A DNA stretch of 64,000 nucleotides from VXNE01 sp963664635 (GCA_963664635.1 OY761542.1:3596001-3660000); one strand, 5' to 3'. Shown: positions 33,301-42,468, counted from the first letter of the stretch. The notes: generated from the sequence alone by a model not told the origin. Numbers and translations are program-made.

Positions 33301-34386
33301 ATGGAGTTCGGACTGTCCGAAGAACAGAACCTGCTGCGCGAGAGCGTCGACCGCTTTCTCGACGACAACGCCGACCTCGACCGGGTACGGCAGTACGCGG
33401 ACGACCCGGACGACCGGGGCGACGACATCTGGTCCGGCCTGACCGAACTGGGCGTGCCCGCGGTGCTGGTGCCCGAGGCGCATGGCGGGATCGGTCTCAC
33501 GGCGCTCGACGCCGCCGTGATTGCCGAGTCGCTGGGCGCCCACGCGGCGCCGGCGCCGTATCTCTCCACCGCCGTCCTCGCCGTCGCGGCGCTGCGCCTG
33601 GCCGGCGACGAGGCGCAGCAGGCCGCTTACCTGCCGCGCATCGCCGCGGGCAGCCTGCGCATCGGCACCGCCGTGTCGGAACTCTCCGGCGCCCGTCAGG
33701 GCGCCGCGGTCGAGGCCCGGGAGGACGGGACGCTGCACGGCAAGGCGCTGTTCGTCCTCGATCCGGACGCGGACGCCTTCCTGGTGGCGGATCGCACGCG
33801 CCGCTTCCACCTCGTGCGCGCGGACGCCGGGGGGCTCGAGACCACTCCCCTGCCCCAGGTCGACCGTACCCGGCGCATCGCCGAACTCGCGTTGTCCGGC
33901 GCTCCGTCGGAGCCGTTGCGCGGCAGCAGGGACCCGGAAGTGGCGCTGCGGGTCATCGACCTCGGGCGCGTCATGGTGGCGGCGGACACCCTCGGAGCGG
34001 CGCAGGAGATGCTCGACCAGGCAGTCGCCTACGCGAAGCAGCGCGAGCAGTTCAACCGCGTCATCGCCTCGTTCCAGGCCGTGAAGCACCTGTGCGCCGA
34101 GATGGCCGCGGAAATCGAACCGGCACGCGCCCTGCTCTGGTACGCGGCCCACGCCCTCGACGAGGCGCCGGACGAAGGCCGGCTGATGGCCTGCCACGCA
34201 AAGGCGCATCTGGCCGAAGTCGGGCAGTTCGTGGGCAAGACGGCGACGGTCGTGCATGGCGGAATGGGCTTTACGGACCTGCTCGGCCTGCACTACTGGT
34301 TCAAGCGCATGGGTTTCGATCGGCAGTTCCTCGGCGGCCCGGAGCGCGTCCGCGAAGAAGCCGCCCGGGTGCAGGGGCTGGCCTGA
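33301..34386 (+). CDS. Acyl-CoA dehydrogenase (small/degenerate partner)
   Basis: 361 residues. N-terminal MEFGLSEEQNLLRESVDRFL, then LGVPAVLVPEAHGGIGL; the C-terminal helical domain has YAKQREQFNRVIASFQAVKH and VHGGMGFTDLLGLHYW. The FAD-binding signature in the middle is weak (AVSELSGARQG in place of the usual TEPxAGSD), as in the non-catalytic or FAD-sharing subunits of heteromeric FadE pairs. It starts 4 nt after the upstream acyl-CoA dehydrogenase and is surely co-transcribed with it. Confidence 0.9.
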   Translation: MEFGLSEEQNLLRESVDRFLDDNADLDRVRQYADDPDDRGDDIWSGLTELGVPAVLVPEAHGGIGLTALDAAVIAESLGAHAAPAPYLSTAVLAVAALRLAGDEAQQAAYLPRIAAGSLRIGTAVSELSGARQGAAVEAREDGTLHGKALFVLDPDADAFLVADRTRRFHLVRADAGGLETTPLPQVDRTRRIAELALSGAPSEPLRGSRDPEVALRVIDLGRVMVAADTLGAAQEMLDQAVAYAKQREQFNRVIASFQAVKHLCAEMAAEIEPARALLWYAAHALDEAPDEGRLMACHAKAHLAEVGQFVGKTATVVHGGMGFTDLLGLHYWFKRMGFDRQFLGGPERVREEAARVQGLA

Positions 34387-34453
34387 CGGCCGGCCCGAAG
34401 CGGGGCTTCCGCCCGCGCCGCGCCGGCGACATCCGCGGATGCCGGCGAAGGCC

Positions 34454-34484
34454 GTTGAAATCCGGGGGAACAGCACCCAAATTA
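34454..34484 (+). promoter_or_regulatory. Sigma-32-like heat-shock promoter upstream of lon
   Basis: GTTGAAA (34454-34460), 15 nt, then CCCAAATTA (34476-34484). Compare the sigma-32 consensus CTTGAAA-N13..17-CCCCATnT. Position is 20-50 nt before the GTG of lon. Confidence 0.5.
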
Positions 34485-34504
34485 CCCCGTGAGTTGACGA
34501 TTCG

Positions 34505-36838
34505 GTGACGACCTTGCAAGAGCTGCCTGTCCTTCCGTTGCGCGATACGCTGGTCTTTCCGGACCTGTTCGTCTCCATCAAGGTCGGCCGCCACGCCTCC
34601 CTCGCGGCATTGAAGACCGCCGTCGAGTCGGACCGCCGCCTGATCACCGTCCTGCAGCGCAAGCCCGACACGGACGAACCGGGCCTCTCCGACCTCCACG
34701 AGATCGGTACCGTCTGCCGCGTCACCCGCGTGGAACAGGGCGAGGCCGGGGCCGTGGTCGTCGTCCAGGGCGTGACCCGCGTACGCCTCGGGGAAGTCGT
34801 CGAGAACGACGAGTACATCGCGGTCGACTACGAGGAGCTCGACGCGCTGTCGATGGACATCGGCGGAGACGAGCAGGCTCGCGTCGACGCGCTCCTGTCC
34901 GAGACGCTGGAGATCGCGCGCCGCATCGCCAACCTGATCGACAGCGACAACGGCGACCAGATCTTCTCCCAGTTCATGGGCTCCAACGACAACGCCGTCA
35001 CCCAGATGTATCGCATCGCGAGCTTCGCGCAGCAGAGCATCGAACTCGAGGCACAGCAGGAAATCCTGTCCATCGAGTCGACGCGGGAGCTGCTCGAGAT
35101 GATGCTCTCGAAGCTCTCGCATCAGGCGTCCGTGATGCAACTGCGCCAGGAGATCGCCTCGCAGACCCGCGAGGACATCGACAAGCAGCAGCGCGAGCAG
35201 TTGCTGCGCCAGCAGAAGCGCGCCATCGAGCAGGCGCTCGGCGAGGAGGACGGGGACGAGGAACTCGCGGAGATCAAGGAGAACCTGCGCCAGGCCAACC
35301 TGCCCGAGGCCGCCCAGAAGGAGGTCGAGCGCGAACTCAAGCGCCTCGGCCGCATGTCGCCCAACGCCGCCGACTACCAGGTCGCCCGCAGCTATCTCGA
35401 ACTCGTGGCGGAACTGCCCTGGAACGTCGTCACCGAGGACACCCTCGACCTCGCCCACGCACAGAAGGTGCTCGACGAGGACCACTACGGCCTCGAGGAC
35501 GTCAAGGAACGCATCCTCGAGTCCCTGGCCGTGCTGCAGCTCAACCCCGAGGCGAAGGCCTCGATCCTGTGTTTCGTCGGCCCCCCGGGCGTCGGCAAGA
35601 CCTCCCTCGGCCAGTCGATCGCGCGCGCCATGAGCCGCAAGTTCGAGCGCATGAGCCTCGGCGGCCTGCACGACGAGGCGGAGCTGCGCGGCCACCGCCG
35701 CACCTACATCGGCGCCATGCCGGGCCGGATCCTGCAGGCCGTCCGGCGTGCCGGCGTCCGCAATCCGGTACTCATGCTCGACGAGATCGACAAGCTCGGC
35801 CGCGATTTCCGGGGCGATCCGGCCGCGGCCCTGATGGAGATTCTCGATCCGGCCCAGAACCGCGAGTTCCGCGACAACTACCTGAACCTCGCCTTCGACC
35901 TCTCGAAGGTCCTGTTCATCACGACCGCCAACACGCTCGAGGGCATTCCGCGGCCGCTGCTCGACCGCATGGAGGTACTCGAGCTGACCGGCTACAGCGA
36001 CCTCGAGAAGGCGGAGATCGCACGCCGCTACCTCATCCCGCGCCAGCAGGAGAACGCCGGGCTGACCGAGGAGAACTTTCACTTCGACGACGATGCCCTG
36101 CGCCGGATCATCCGCCGCTACACCCGCGAGGCCGGCGTGCGGGAACTCGAGCGCAGCCTGTCGCGCGTCGCCCGCAAGCGCGCCCGCCAGACGCTGCAGG
36201 AGGAGGCGCTCGGTGCGAGCATCGAGTCCGGCGAACTGCGCGGGCTGCTCGGTCCCGAGAAGTTCAAGTCGGACAAGGGCCGCGAGAACCTGAGCGCCGG
36301 GGTGGCCCCGGGCCTCGCCTGGACGGAGACCGGCGGCGATGTCCTGTACGTGGAGGCGACGCTCACCCACAAGGACGAGAAGGTCACCATCACCGGGCAC
36401 CTCGGCCAGGTCATGCAGGAATCGGTCAAGGCCGCGCGCTCGTACATCTGGTCCGCCGCCGAAAATCTCCGCATCGACCGCAAGGCGATCGAGGAGTGCG
36501 GCGTGCATGTCCACGTGCCCGCCGGCGCCGTCCCCAAGGACGGCCCCTCCGCCGGCATCACCATGGCGACGGCCCTCGCCTCCGCCTACAGCAACAAGCA
36601 CGTGCGGGAGGACATCGCCATGACCGGCGAGTTGACGCTGACCGGTCTCGTGCTGCCGGTGGGCGGCGTCCGGGAGAAGATTCTCGCCGCGCACCGCACC
36701 GGTTTCCGGCACGTCATCCTGCCGCGGGAGAACGAGCCGGAGCTGGACAAGCTCCCGGAACCCGTGCGCCACGAGATGGAGATCACCCTCGTCGACCGCC
36801 TCGAAGACGTCGTGCGGGTGGCGATACCCGATCTGTAA
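34505..36838 (+). CDS. lon: Lon protease (endopeptidase La)
   Basis: 777 residues from GTG 34505, typical for LonA. N-terminal substrate-binding domain (LPVLPLRDTLVFPDLFVSI), coiled-coil region with QREQLLRQQKRAIEQALGE, AAA+ module with GPPGVGKT (359-366) and LMLDEIDKLGRDFRGDPAAA, then the C-terminal protease with Ser682 (DGPSAGITM) and Lys725 (GGVREKILAAHR). ATP-dependent degradation of misfolded and regulatory proteins in the cytoplasm. It is not in its common clpX-lon-hupB setting but stands alone after the acyl-CoA dehydrogenases, with its own heat-shock-like promoter. Confidence 0.97.
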   Translation: MTTLQELPVLPLRDTLVFPDLFVSIKVGRHASLAALKTAVESDRRLITVLQRKPDTDEPGLSDLHEIGTVCRVTRVEQGEAGAVVVVQGVTRVRLGEVVENDEYIAVDYEELDALSMDIGGDEQARVDALLSETLEIARRIANLIDSDNGDQIFSQFMGSNDNAVTQMYRIASFAQQSIELEAQQEILSIESTRELLEMMLSKLSHQASVMQLRQEIASQTREDIDKQQREQLLRQQKRAIEQALGEEDGDEELAEIKENLRQANLPEAAQKEVERELKRLGRMSPNAADYQVARSYLELVAELPWNVVTEDTLDLAHAQKVLDEDHYGLEDVKERILESLAVLQLNPEAKASILCFVGPPGVGKTSLGQSIARAMSRKFERMSLGGLHDEAELRGHRRTYIGAMPGRILQAVRRAGVRNPVLMLDEIDKLGRDFRGDPAAALMEILDPAQNREFRDNYLNLAFDLSKVLFITTANTLEGIPRPLLDRMEVLELTGYSDLEKAEIARRYLIPRQQENAGLTEENFHFDDDALRRIIRRYTREAGVRELERSLSRVARKRARQTLQEEALGASIESGELRGLLGPEKFKSDKGRENLSAGVAPGLAWTETGGDVLYVEATLTHKDEKVTITGHLGQVMQESVKAARSYIWSAAENLRIDRKAIEECGVHVHVPAGAVPKDGPSAGITMATALASAYSNKHVREDIAMTGELTLTGLVLPVGGVREKILAAHRTGFRHVILPRENEPELDKLPEPVRHEMEITLVDRLEDVVRVAIPDL

Positions 36839-36866
36839 CGCCCCATGGCCCCGGGGCGGGCGCCGT

Positions 36867-36892
36867 GTAGGGGACGGGCTTGTCCCGTCCCG
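36867..36892 (+). repeat. GTAGGGGACG hairpin repeat, copy B
   Basis: GTAGGGGACGGG CTTGT CCCGTCCC: perfect 8-bp stem (36871-36878/36884-36891), 5-nt loop, 28 nt after the lon stop. Compared with copy A, the two innermost base pairs are G-C instead of C-G, i.e. compensated changes. Confidence 0.6.
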
Positions 36893-36967
36893 TCTCGAAT
36901 TCATGCAGGACCCGTCCCGTCTCGAATTCATGCAGGACCCGTCCCGTCTCGAACTCATGCAGGACCG
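36887..36967. repeat. Three-copy 27-bp tandem repeat
   Basis: Units start at 36887, 36914 and 36941 and read GTCCCGTCTCGAATTCATGC plus AGGACCC. The third has two or three substitutions. The array grows out of the 3' arm of the hairpin at 36867-36892. Confidence 0.9.
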
Positions 36968-37016
36968 GAACCGGGCTTGTCCCCCCTCGCCCCGTCCAGC
37001 CCTACGCCGGAGATAG

Positions 37017-37061
37017 CGCGACCTGGCGGTCGCGTTGGAAGTTTCGCTGGCGCGAAACTTC
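37017..37061. other. Two adjacent perfect hairpins
   Basis: CGCGACC/GGTCGCG with a 4-nt loop (37017-37034), then GAAGTTTCG/CGAAACTTC with a 6-nt loop (37038-37061). They lie just before the MITE-like element. Possible bidirectional terminator or REP-like structure. Confidence 0.6.
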
Positions 37062-37075
37062 TACGGCGCGAGCTC

Positions 37076-37325
37076 CTAGCCCGCATTTCTCACCACGTCG
37101 CTTGTGCCAGGATGACACGTCATTGGTTCTGCGAGGTATTTTGGTCCATCACGGCTTCGTTGACCGCCCGCGGACTGCGCTGGCCGCGCCCTCGCGGGTC
37201 TCCTGGCCCTGTGCGCGCACATGCTCCCTCAAACGTAGGCCCCGCTATGCTCTCGGTCGCGAGCACGCGCACAGGACCAGGATCCTCCGCGATCATCGCG
37301 GCCCGTAGTGAGAAATCCGGGCTAG
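37076..37325. mobile_element. MITE-like element, 250 bp (IS1380-like ends)
   Basis: The 18-bp ends CTAGCCCGCATTTCTCAC (37076-37093) and, inverted, 37308-37325 match at 17 of 18 positions. No transposase domain lies inside; the interior minus strand looks like the tail end of an IS1380-type transposase gene with its terminal sequence. No clear target duplication was found. The family name rests on recalled end sequences and is an inference. It ends 10 bp before the metallopeptidase start codon, so it may supply that gene's 5' region. Confidence 0.55.
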
Positions 37326-37335
37326 CGCCGCCATC

Positions 37336-39921
37336 ATGAGCCCTGTGCGCCGCTGCGCGGCCGCCGCCGTCCTGGCGGGTGCGGTCCTGACCTGCCCGTG
37401 GGGGGATTGGCCCGGTCCGTCCGGGCCCGTCGCGCACGCCGCGGAAACGCGGGAGGACGTCACCCTGCTGCGCTGGCTGTCGCGGGTGCGCTGGTGGCGC
37501 CAACCGCCCGGGGCGCCGAGCGCAACCGCGGTGGCAGCGGCGTCCGTCGACAGCCTGACCGTGCGCTGGACCGCTCCCGAGAGCATCGCCTTCGACATCG
37601 TCCGCTACCACGTCCAGTACCGCGTCCACGGCACCGCGGCCTTTGTCGACCGCAACGCCGAGGGCGACGCCGACGCGAGGCAGGCCGTCATCGACGGTCT
37701 CGCCGAGACCACCACCTACGAGATCCGCGTCCGAGCGGTGACCGAACTCGGGGCCGGCGACTGGTCGGCAATCGTAGTCGGGACCACCCTCGACGCGACG
37801 CCGGTGTTCGTGGCAGGCGCGACGGCCACCCGGGAGATCGCCGAGAACACGCCTGGCCAGTCGGCGATCGGCGCGCCCATCACCGCGACCGCGGGCGGCC
37901 GGGAACTGCGCTATGCGCTCGGGGGGCCCGCTGCGATGGCCTTCGCCCTGGATTCCGGCACCGGCCAGCTCAGCACGCGCGCAGGGGTCGTATACGACCA
38001 TGAGACCAGTCCGCGGCACCTGCTGACGATCACTGCCGAGGAACCACGGGGACGGTCGGGCCGCATCGACGTGACGGTGCTGGTCACCGATGTCGCCGAA
38101 CCCCCCGCCGCGCCCGGCGCCCCGACGACCGAGTTCGCGAGCCCCACGCGGCTGGTGGTGCGGTGGACCGTGGCGGAGAACACGGGACCGCCGATCGAGG
38201 ACCACGACCTGGAGTACCGGCCGTTCGGCGGGACATTCGTGGACGCCGGCCACGAGGGGCCCGGCGCGACGGCCGAGCTTGCCGGCCTCGACCGCGACAC
38301 CCGCCATACCTTCCGTGTGCGCGCCAGGAACGCGGAAGGCGTCGGACCGTGGTCCGCGCACGGCTCCGGCCGCACGACGCGGCGCGGCACGGAAGGTACG
38401 GACCCTTTCGCCGCCGACAAGCGGCCCCGCCTGTCGTCGACGCCGCTGCCCTCGGGCGCCACGGCCACGGCCGGAGGCCGGGTGGAGACCTTCCGCGTCC
38501 AGGGCGCATTCGAAGATCCGGAGGGGGAGATCCTGTACCTGGAGGCGTCCTCGCGGCACCGGTCCATCGCGACCGCCTCGTTCGAGGGCGGGCTCGTCGC
38601 CGTCCGCCCCCGGAGGGCCGGTCGGGCGACCATCGCCGTGACCGCATCGGACCCGCGGGACGACGCGGTCGTGGGCACGTTCGACATCGACGTGCGGACG
38701 CCGGGCATTCCCGACCCCGATGCCACCCTCGAGCCGCCGGGCGCGACCCTTGCCGTGACCTTCGACGCGTTCTTCGAGTCCGACGAGCGGCACGCCTACG
38801 AGGTGGCTCTCCGCCAGAAGGCGCCGCGCGGCGGGTGGGGCACGTCGTGCATCGACGTCCACAACTCCGGCACGTCGGCCGGCCAGTTCACGGTGACGGC
38901 GCGCGTCGATGTCGCTCCAGTCGTGGAGCCGGGCATTACCTACGAGGTCGTGTACCGCCGCGCGGGCTACCTCTGCGTCGCGCCCAGGCCCACCGGGGTC
39001 TGGTCGCGGGTCGCGGAAGTCACCGCCCCCGGCGCGGCCGCGTTCGATCTCGACGTGGTCTTCGTCGGCTCGGCGCCGGCGGCGCACCGGACCGCGTTCG
39101 AGACGGCGGCGGCGCGGTGGCGCCGGATCGTCCGCACGAGCCTCCCGGATGTCGACTTCTCGACGCAGCCGGTGCCGGCCGGCCAGTGCCTCCCGGGACA
39201 ACCGCGGGTCGCCGACACCGTCGACGACCTCCGCGTCTACGTGGACCTGCGGTCGATCGACGGCGCGGGCGGAACCCTCGCACTGGCCCGGACCTGCACC
39301 TACCGGCTGGCGTCCGGGCTGCCCGTCCTGTCCGCGATCACCCTGGACACCGACGACCTGGACGTCCGGTCGAGCGCGCAGACCGAGCGCACGGCGATGC
39401 ACGAGTTCGCCCACGCCCTCGGGTTCGGGACGCGATGGTACGGCCACAGCCTGATCCGGTATCCGTCGCTCGACGCCGACGGCGAACCGGTGGAGCCGTC
39501 CCCGGACACGCACTTCACGGGCGCCCTTGCCATCGCGGCGTTCGACGCGGCCGGCGGGACGGCGTTTCGCGACCCCGTTCCCCTGGAGAACACCGGCGGC
39601 TCCGGCAGCCGGGACGGGCACTGGCGCGAGTCCGTCTTCGGCTCCGAACTCCTGAGCCCGTCCGTGGCGCCCGGCCAGCTTCAGCCGCTGAGCGCAATCA
39701 CCATCCAGGCGCTCGCGGACATGGGCTACGAGGCCGATGTCTCGCGCGCCGAGGCGTATGCGTTGCCCACGATCTCGCCGGTGTTCGCGCCGAGCCCGGC
39801 GGGCCCCGGCGGCAGGCTGCCGGGGACCTGCATCGTCGAGGCGGATGGCCGCCCCGTCGACGACTCCCGACGCCTGCCGCCGCTCGGCCCCGCGACCGTC
39901 CGGCCGGCGGCCTTGCGGTAG
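37336..39921 (+). CDS. Secreted FN3/cadherin-domain zinc metallopeptidase
   Basis: 861 residues. N-terminal signal sequence (RRCAAAAVLAGAVLTC, cleavage near AHA). Fibronectin type III domain (about 55-150), cadherin-like repeat (about 153-255, ending VTVLVTDVAEPP), second FN3 (about 256-350, DHDLEYRPFGG, WSAHGSGRT), an Ig-like stretch, then a catalytic domain with HEFAHALGFG (H689, E690, H693) and LSAITIQALADMGYEAD, a leishmanolysin-like ending. Probably exported and active on extracellular protein or surface structures. No ribosome-binding site is obvious before the ATG, which is 10 bp from the MITE-like element. Confidence 0.85.
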   Translation: MSPVRRCAAAAVLAGAVLTCPWGDWPGPSGPVAHAAETREDVTLLRWLSRVRWWRQPPGAPSATAVAAASVDSLTVRWTAPESIAFDIVRYHVQYRVHGTAAFVDRNAEGDADARQAVIDGLAETTTYEIRVRAVTELGAGDWSAIVVGTTLDATPVFVAGATATREIAENTPGQSAIGAPITATAGGRELRYALGGPAAMAFALDSGTGQLSTRAGVVYDHETSPRHLLTITAEEPRGRSGRIDVTVLVTDVAEPPAAPGAPTTEFASPTRLVVRWTVAENTGPPIEDHDLEYRPFGGTFVDAGHEGPGATAELAGLDRDTRHTFRVRARNAEGVGPWSAHGSGRTTRRGTEGTDPFAADKRPRLSSTPLPSGATATAGGRVETFRVQGAFEDPEGEILYLEASSRHRSIATASFEGGLVAVRPRRAGRATIAVTASDPRDDAVVGTFDIDVRTPGIPDPDATLEPPGATLAVTFDAFFESDERHAYEVALRQKAPRGGWGTSCIDVHNSGTSAGQFTVTARVDVAPVVEPGITYEVVYRRAGYLCVAPRPTGVWSRVAEVTAPGAAAFDLDVVFVGSAPAAHRTAFETAAARWRRIVRTSLPDVDFSTQPVPAGQCLPGQPRVADTVDDLRVYVDLRSIDGAGGTLALARTCTYRLASGLPVLSAITLDTDDLDVRSSAQTERTAMHEFAHALGFGTRWYGHSLIRYPSLDADGEPVEPSPDTHFTGALAIAAFDAAGGTAFRDPVPLENTGGSGSRDGHWRESVFGSELLSPSVAPGQLQPLSAITIQALADMGYEADVSRAEAYALPTISPVFAPSPAGPGGRLPGTCIVEADGRPVDDSRRLPPLGPATVRPAALR

Positions 39922-40055
39922 GGCTCGCATCGGCCTTGCCCCGGTTCGGACACGCCGGCCGGGGCCCGCTCGCCCCGCTCGAGCGCCGTTTCCGGGCAAC
40001 GGAAGGACACTACATTTGCCGCTGGCGTCCGCGACCGAACAAGCCTATCGTTCTC

Positions 40056-40098
40056 CTGTTTCAACCCCTGTTTCAACCTCTGTTTCAACAAAGGGGTT
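40056..40098 (+). promoter_or_regulatory. Triple 12-bp direct repeat with flanking inverted arms
   Basis: Three abutting copies of CTGTTTCAACCC-like sequence (40056, 40068, 40080). In addition AACCCCT (40063-40069) and AGGGGTT (40092-40098) can pair. It lies 60-100 nt upstream of the TonB receptor ATG, a place expected for an activator/repressor site. Confidence 0.5.
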
Positions 40099-40158
40099 AC
40101 ACGGCCCCGCGGCCGAGTCGGCCGCACCCCGCACATACAGCGTTCTGGAGAGTGACTC

Positions 40159-42468
40159 ATGAAGCATCTGACAGCAAGTCTGGCAGGTCTGCTCCTGCTC
40201 GCGATACCGCAAGCCGCGTTCGCCGAAGCAGCGTCCGAGACCGCCGGCAACATCATCGAGGAAGTGATCGTCACCGCCACCAAGCGCGAGGAGTCCATCC
40301 AGGACGTCCCCGTCGCGGTGTCCGCCTTTACCGGCGAGGATCTCAGCGCCCGTGGCGTCGAGGATCTCTACGGACTGGCGGAAGTGGCGCCTTCCATCGC
40401 CGTCTACGGCTCCAACAGCACGTCCAACGGCGGCACCCTGCGTATTCGCGGCGTTGGCACGACGGGCAACAACCCCGGCCTCGAGGCCGCGGTGGGCACG
40501 TTCATCGACGGCATCTACCGGTCGCGGGCGGGTCTCGCCTTCAACGACCTCATGGACATCGACCGTGTCGAGATCCTGCGCGGTCCCCAGGGCACCCTGT
40601 TCGGCAAGAACACGGTGGCCGGCGCGGTCAACATCATCACGCGCAAGCCGGACTTCGAGAACACGCTGGACCTGACCCTCGGCGCCGGCGACTTCAACTC
40701 CGGGGAACTCGCCATCGTCGGCAACGGCATCCTTTCCGACGTCCTAGCGGCGCGGGTCAGCTACGGCTACCGCAAGCGCGACGGCTTCTACGAGGACATC
40801 GACAACGGCAACGCCTACGACAACCGCGACCGCCACAACGTCCGCATGCAGCTCCTGTGGACGCCGAACGACGACGTCGAGGTGCGCATCATCGGCGACC
40901 GCACGGAGCGCGACGAGACGTGCTGCCCCGCCGCGTTCTGGATCCCGGGGCCGACGAGCGCGGTGGTGGCGGCCCTCGGCGGAAACATCGATCCCTTCGA
41001 GGTGGACGACAGCGTACGGGTGGGCACCAACTACGAACCCTACGAGAACGTCCGGGACCAGGGCCTGTCGGTCGACGTGCTGTGGGACATGGCCAACGGC
41101 AACACGTTCCGTTCGGTGACCGCCCGGCGCGACTACCAGGTTGCCCGCGGCCAGGACATCGATTTCACGAACGCCGACATCCTGCACCCGCAGGACACCG
41201 ACGAATCCTTCGAGAACATCTCCCAGGAATTCCAGCTCTACGGAGAGACGGGCAACGTGTCCTGGCTGGTCGGCGCCTACATGTACACCGAGGACCTCGA
41301 GTCGACGGAGTACGTCGTCTTCTCCCACGACGGCGGCAACTACCTCGGCGCGCTGTTCGGCAGCGCCGCGCTCGCGCCGCTGGTCATGGGCGACCCGGCG
41401 GGACGGGGCGTGCCCGGACAGGGCTACGACGCCGTCTTCTTCTCCGAGACCGAGGGCTGGTCCGCGTTCACGCACAACACCTGGCACGCCACCGAGCGGT
41501 TCGACGTGACCCTCGGCCTGCGCTACTCCACGGAAGACAAGGACGCCGGCGCGATCATGAACGGCGCTCCCTTCGGAGAGTTCGTCAACGACCCGTTCTG
41601 CGCGTTCGTCCCGATCGGCTCGCTCTGCGACAACCTGAGCTACAACAACAAGGAGGACGAGAGCAAGCTCACGGGCACGCTGAAGGCCGCGCTGGCGGTC
41701 ACGGAAGAGGTCAACCTGTACGCGAGCTACAGCCGCGGCTACAAGGCGGGCGGGTTCAACCTCGACCAGGAAGCCGTCGGCAACCGGGATGCGGACGGCA
41801 ACTTCGTCGACCAGAGCCGGTTCGACCCGGAGACCTCGGACTCGTTCGAGGTCGGGGCGAAGGCGCGCGCGCTGGACGGCCGGCTGACGGTCAACAGCGC
41901 CCTCTTCCACACGAAGTTCGACGACTTCCAGCTCAACACCTTCACCGGCCTCGGTTTCACGGTCGGCAACGTGAAGGAGGTCACCTCCAAGGGCCTCGAG
42001 GTCGAATCCATGCTGGCGCTCGGCGGCGGCGTGTACCTCACCGCCGGCTTCACCTACGCGGACGCGCGCTACGGGGACGGCCTCCTCGAGGCCAACGCCC
42101 ACCTCGAGGAGAAGCGCGTGACGCAGTCGCCGCTGTGGCAGAGCAGCATGTCGGTGTTCGTCGACCGCGACATTCCGAACTCCGACTGGCGGTTCGTTCT
42201 CAACGGCAACTGGTCGCACATCGGCGAGGCCAACACGGGCTCCGACCTCGATCCCGAGAAAGTACGCGCGGCCATGAACCTCCTGAACGCGCAGTTCGGC
42301 GTGCGCAGCGAGGACGGACGTTACGAAGCCGTCATCTGGGGGCGCAACCTCACCGACAAGACCAGCAACTTCCTGGTGTTCGACTCGGTGTTCCAGGGCG
42401 GGAGCTGGCACACGTTCGTCAACCCGCCGCGCATGGCCGGGGTGACGCTGCGGATCAGCCTGCTCTGA
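40159..42468 (+). CDS. TonB-dependent outer-membrane receptor
   Basis: 769 residues, ATG with GGAGAG 8-9 nt upstream. Signal peptide to about residue 22 (AFA), TonB box EEVIVTAT (34-41), plug domain with RIRGVGTTGNNPG, DGIYRSRAG and RVEILRGPQGTLFGKNTVAGA, then a 22-strand barrel with the conserved YASYSRGYKAGGFN and a C-terminal aromatic/hydrophobic end (VTLRISLL). Of the type common in marine gamma- and alphaproteobacteria. It imports a large ligand across the outer membrane using TonB energy; the ligand is unknown. It overlaps the convergent amidotransferase gene by 14 nt at the 3' end. Confidence 0.95.
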   Translation: MKHLTASLAGLLLLAIPQAAFAEAASETAGNIIEEVIVTATKREESIQDVPVAVSAFTGEDLSARGVEDLYGLAEVAPSIAVYGSNSTSNGGTLRIRGVGTTGNNPGLEAAVGTFIDGIYRSRAGLAFNDLMDIDRVEILRGPQGTLFGKNTVAGAVNIITRKPDFENTLDLTLGAGDFNSGELAIVGNGILSDVLAARVSYGYRKRDGFYEDIDNGNAYDNRDRHNVRMQLLWTPNDDVEVRIIGDRTERDETCCPAAFWIPGPTSAVVAALGGNIDPFEVDDSVRVGTNYEPYENVRDQGLSVDVLWDMANGNTFRSVTARRDYQVARGQDIDFTNADILHPQDTDESFENISQEFQLYGETGNVSWLVGAYMYTEDLESTEYVVFSHDGGNYLGALFGSAALAPLVMGDPAGRGVPGQGYDAVFFSETEGWSAFTHNTWHATERFDVTLGLRYSTEDKDAGAIMNGAPFGEFVNDPFCAFVPIGSLCDNLSYNNKEDESKLTGTLKAALAVTEEVNLYASYSRGYKAGGFNLDQEAVGNRDADGNFVDQSRFDPETSDSFEVGAKARALDGRLTVNSALFHTKFDDFQLNTFTGLGFTVGNVKEVTSKGLEVESMLALGGGVYLTAGFTYADARYGDGLLEANAHLEEKRVTQSPLWQSSMSVFVDRDIPNSDWRFVLNGNWSHIGEANTGSDLDPEKVRAAMNLLNAQFGVRSEDGRYEAVIWGRNLTDKTSNFLVFDSVFQGGSWHTFVNPPRMAGVTLRISLL

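Noticed and set aside
37066..37335. Target-site duplication for the MITE-like element
   Set aside because: The bases flanking the two ends (GCTC and CGCC) do not match, so no duplication can be claimed.
37120..39999. A 959-codon minus-strand frame opposite the metallopeptidase
   Set aside because: Arg/Gly-rich antisense translation without motifs; it also runs through the MITE-like element.
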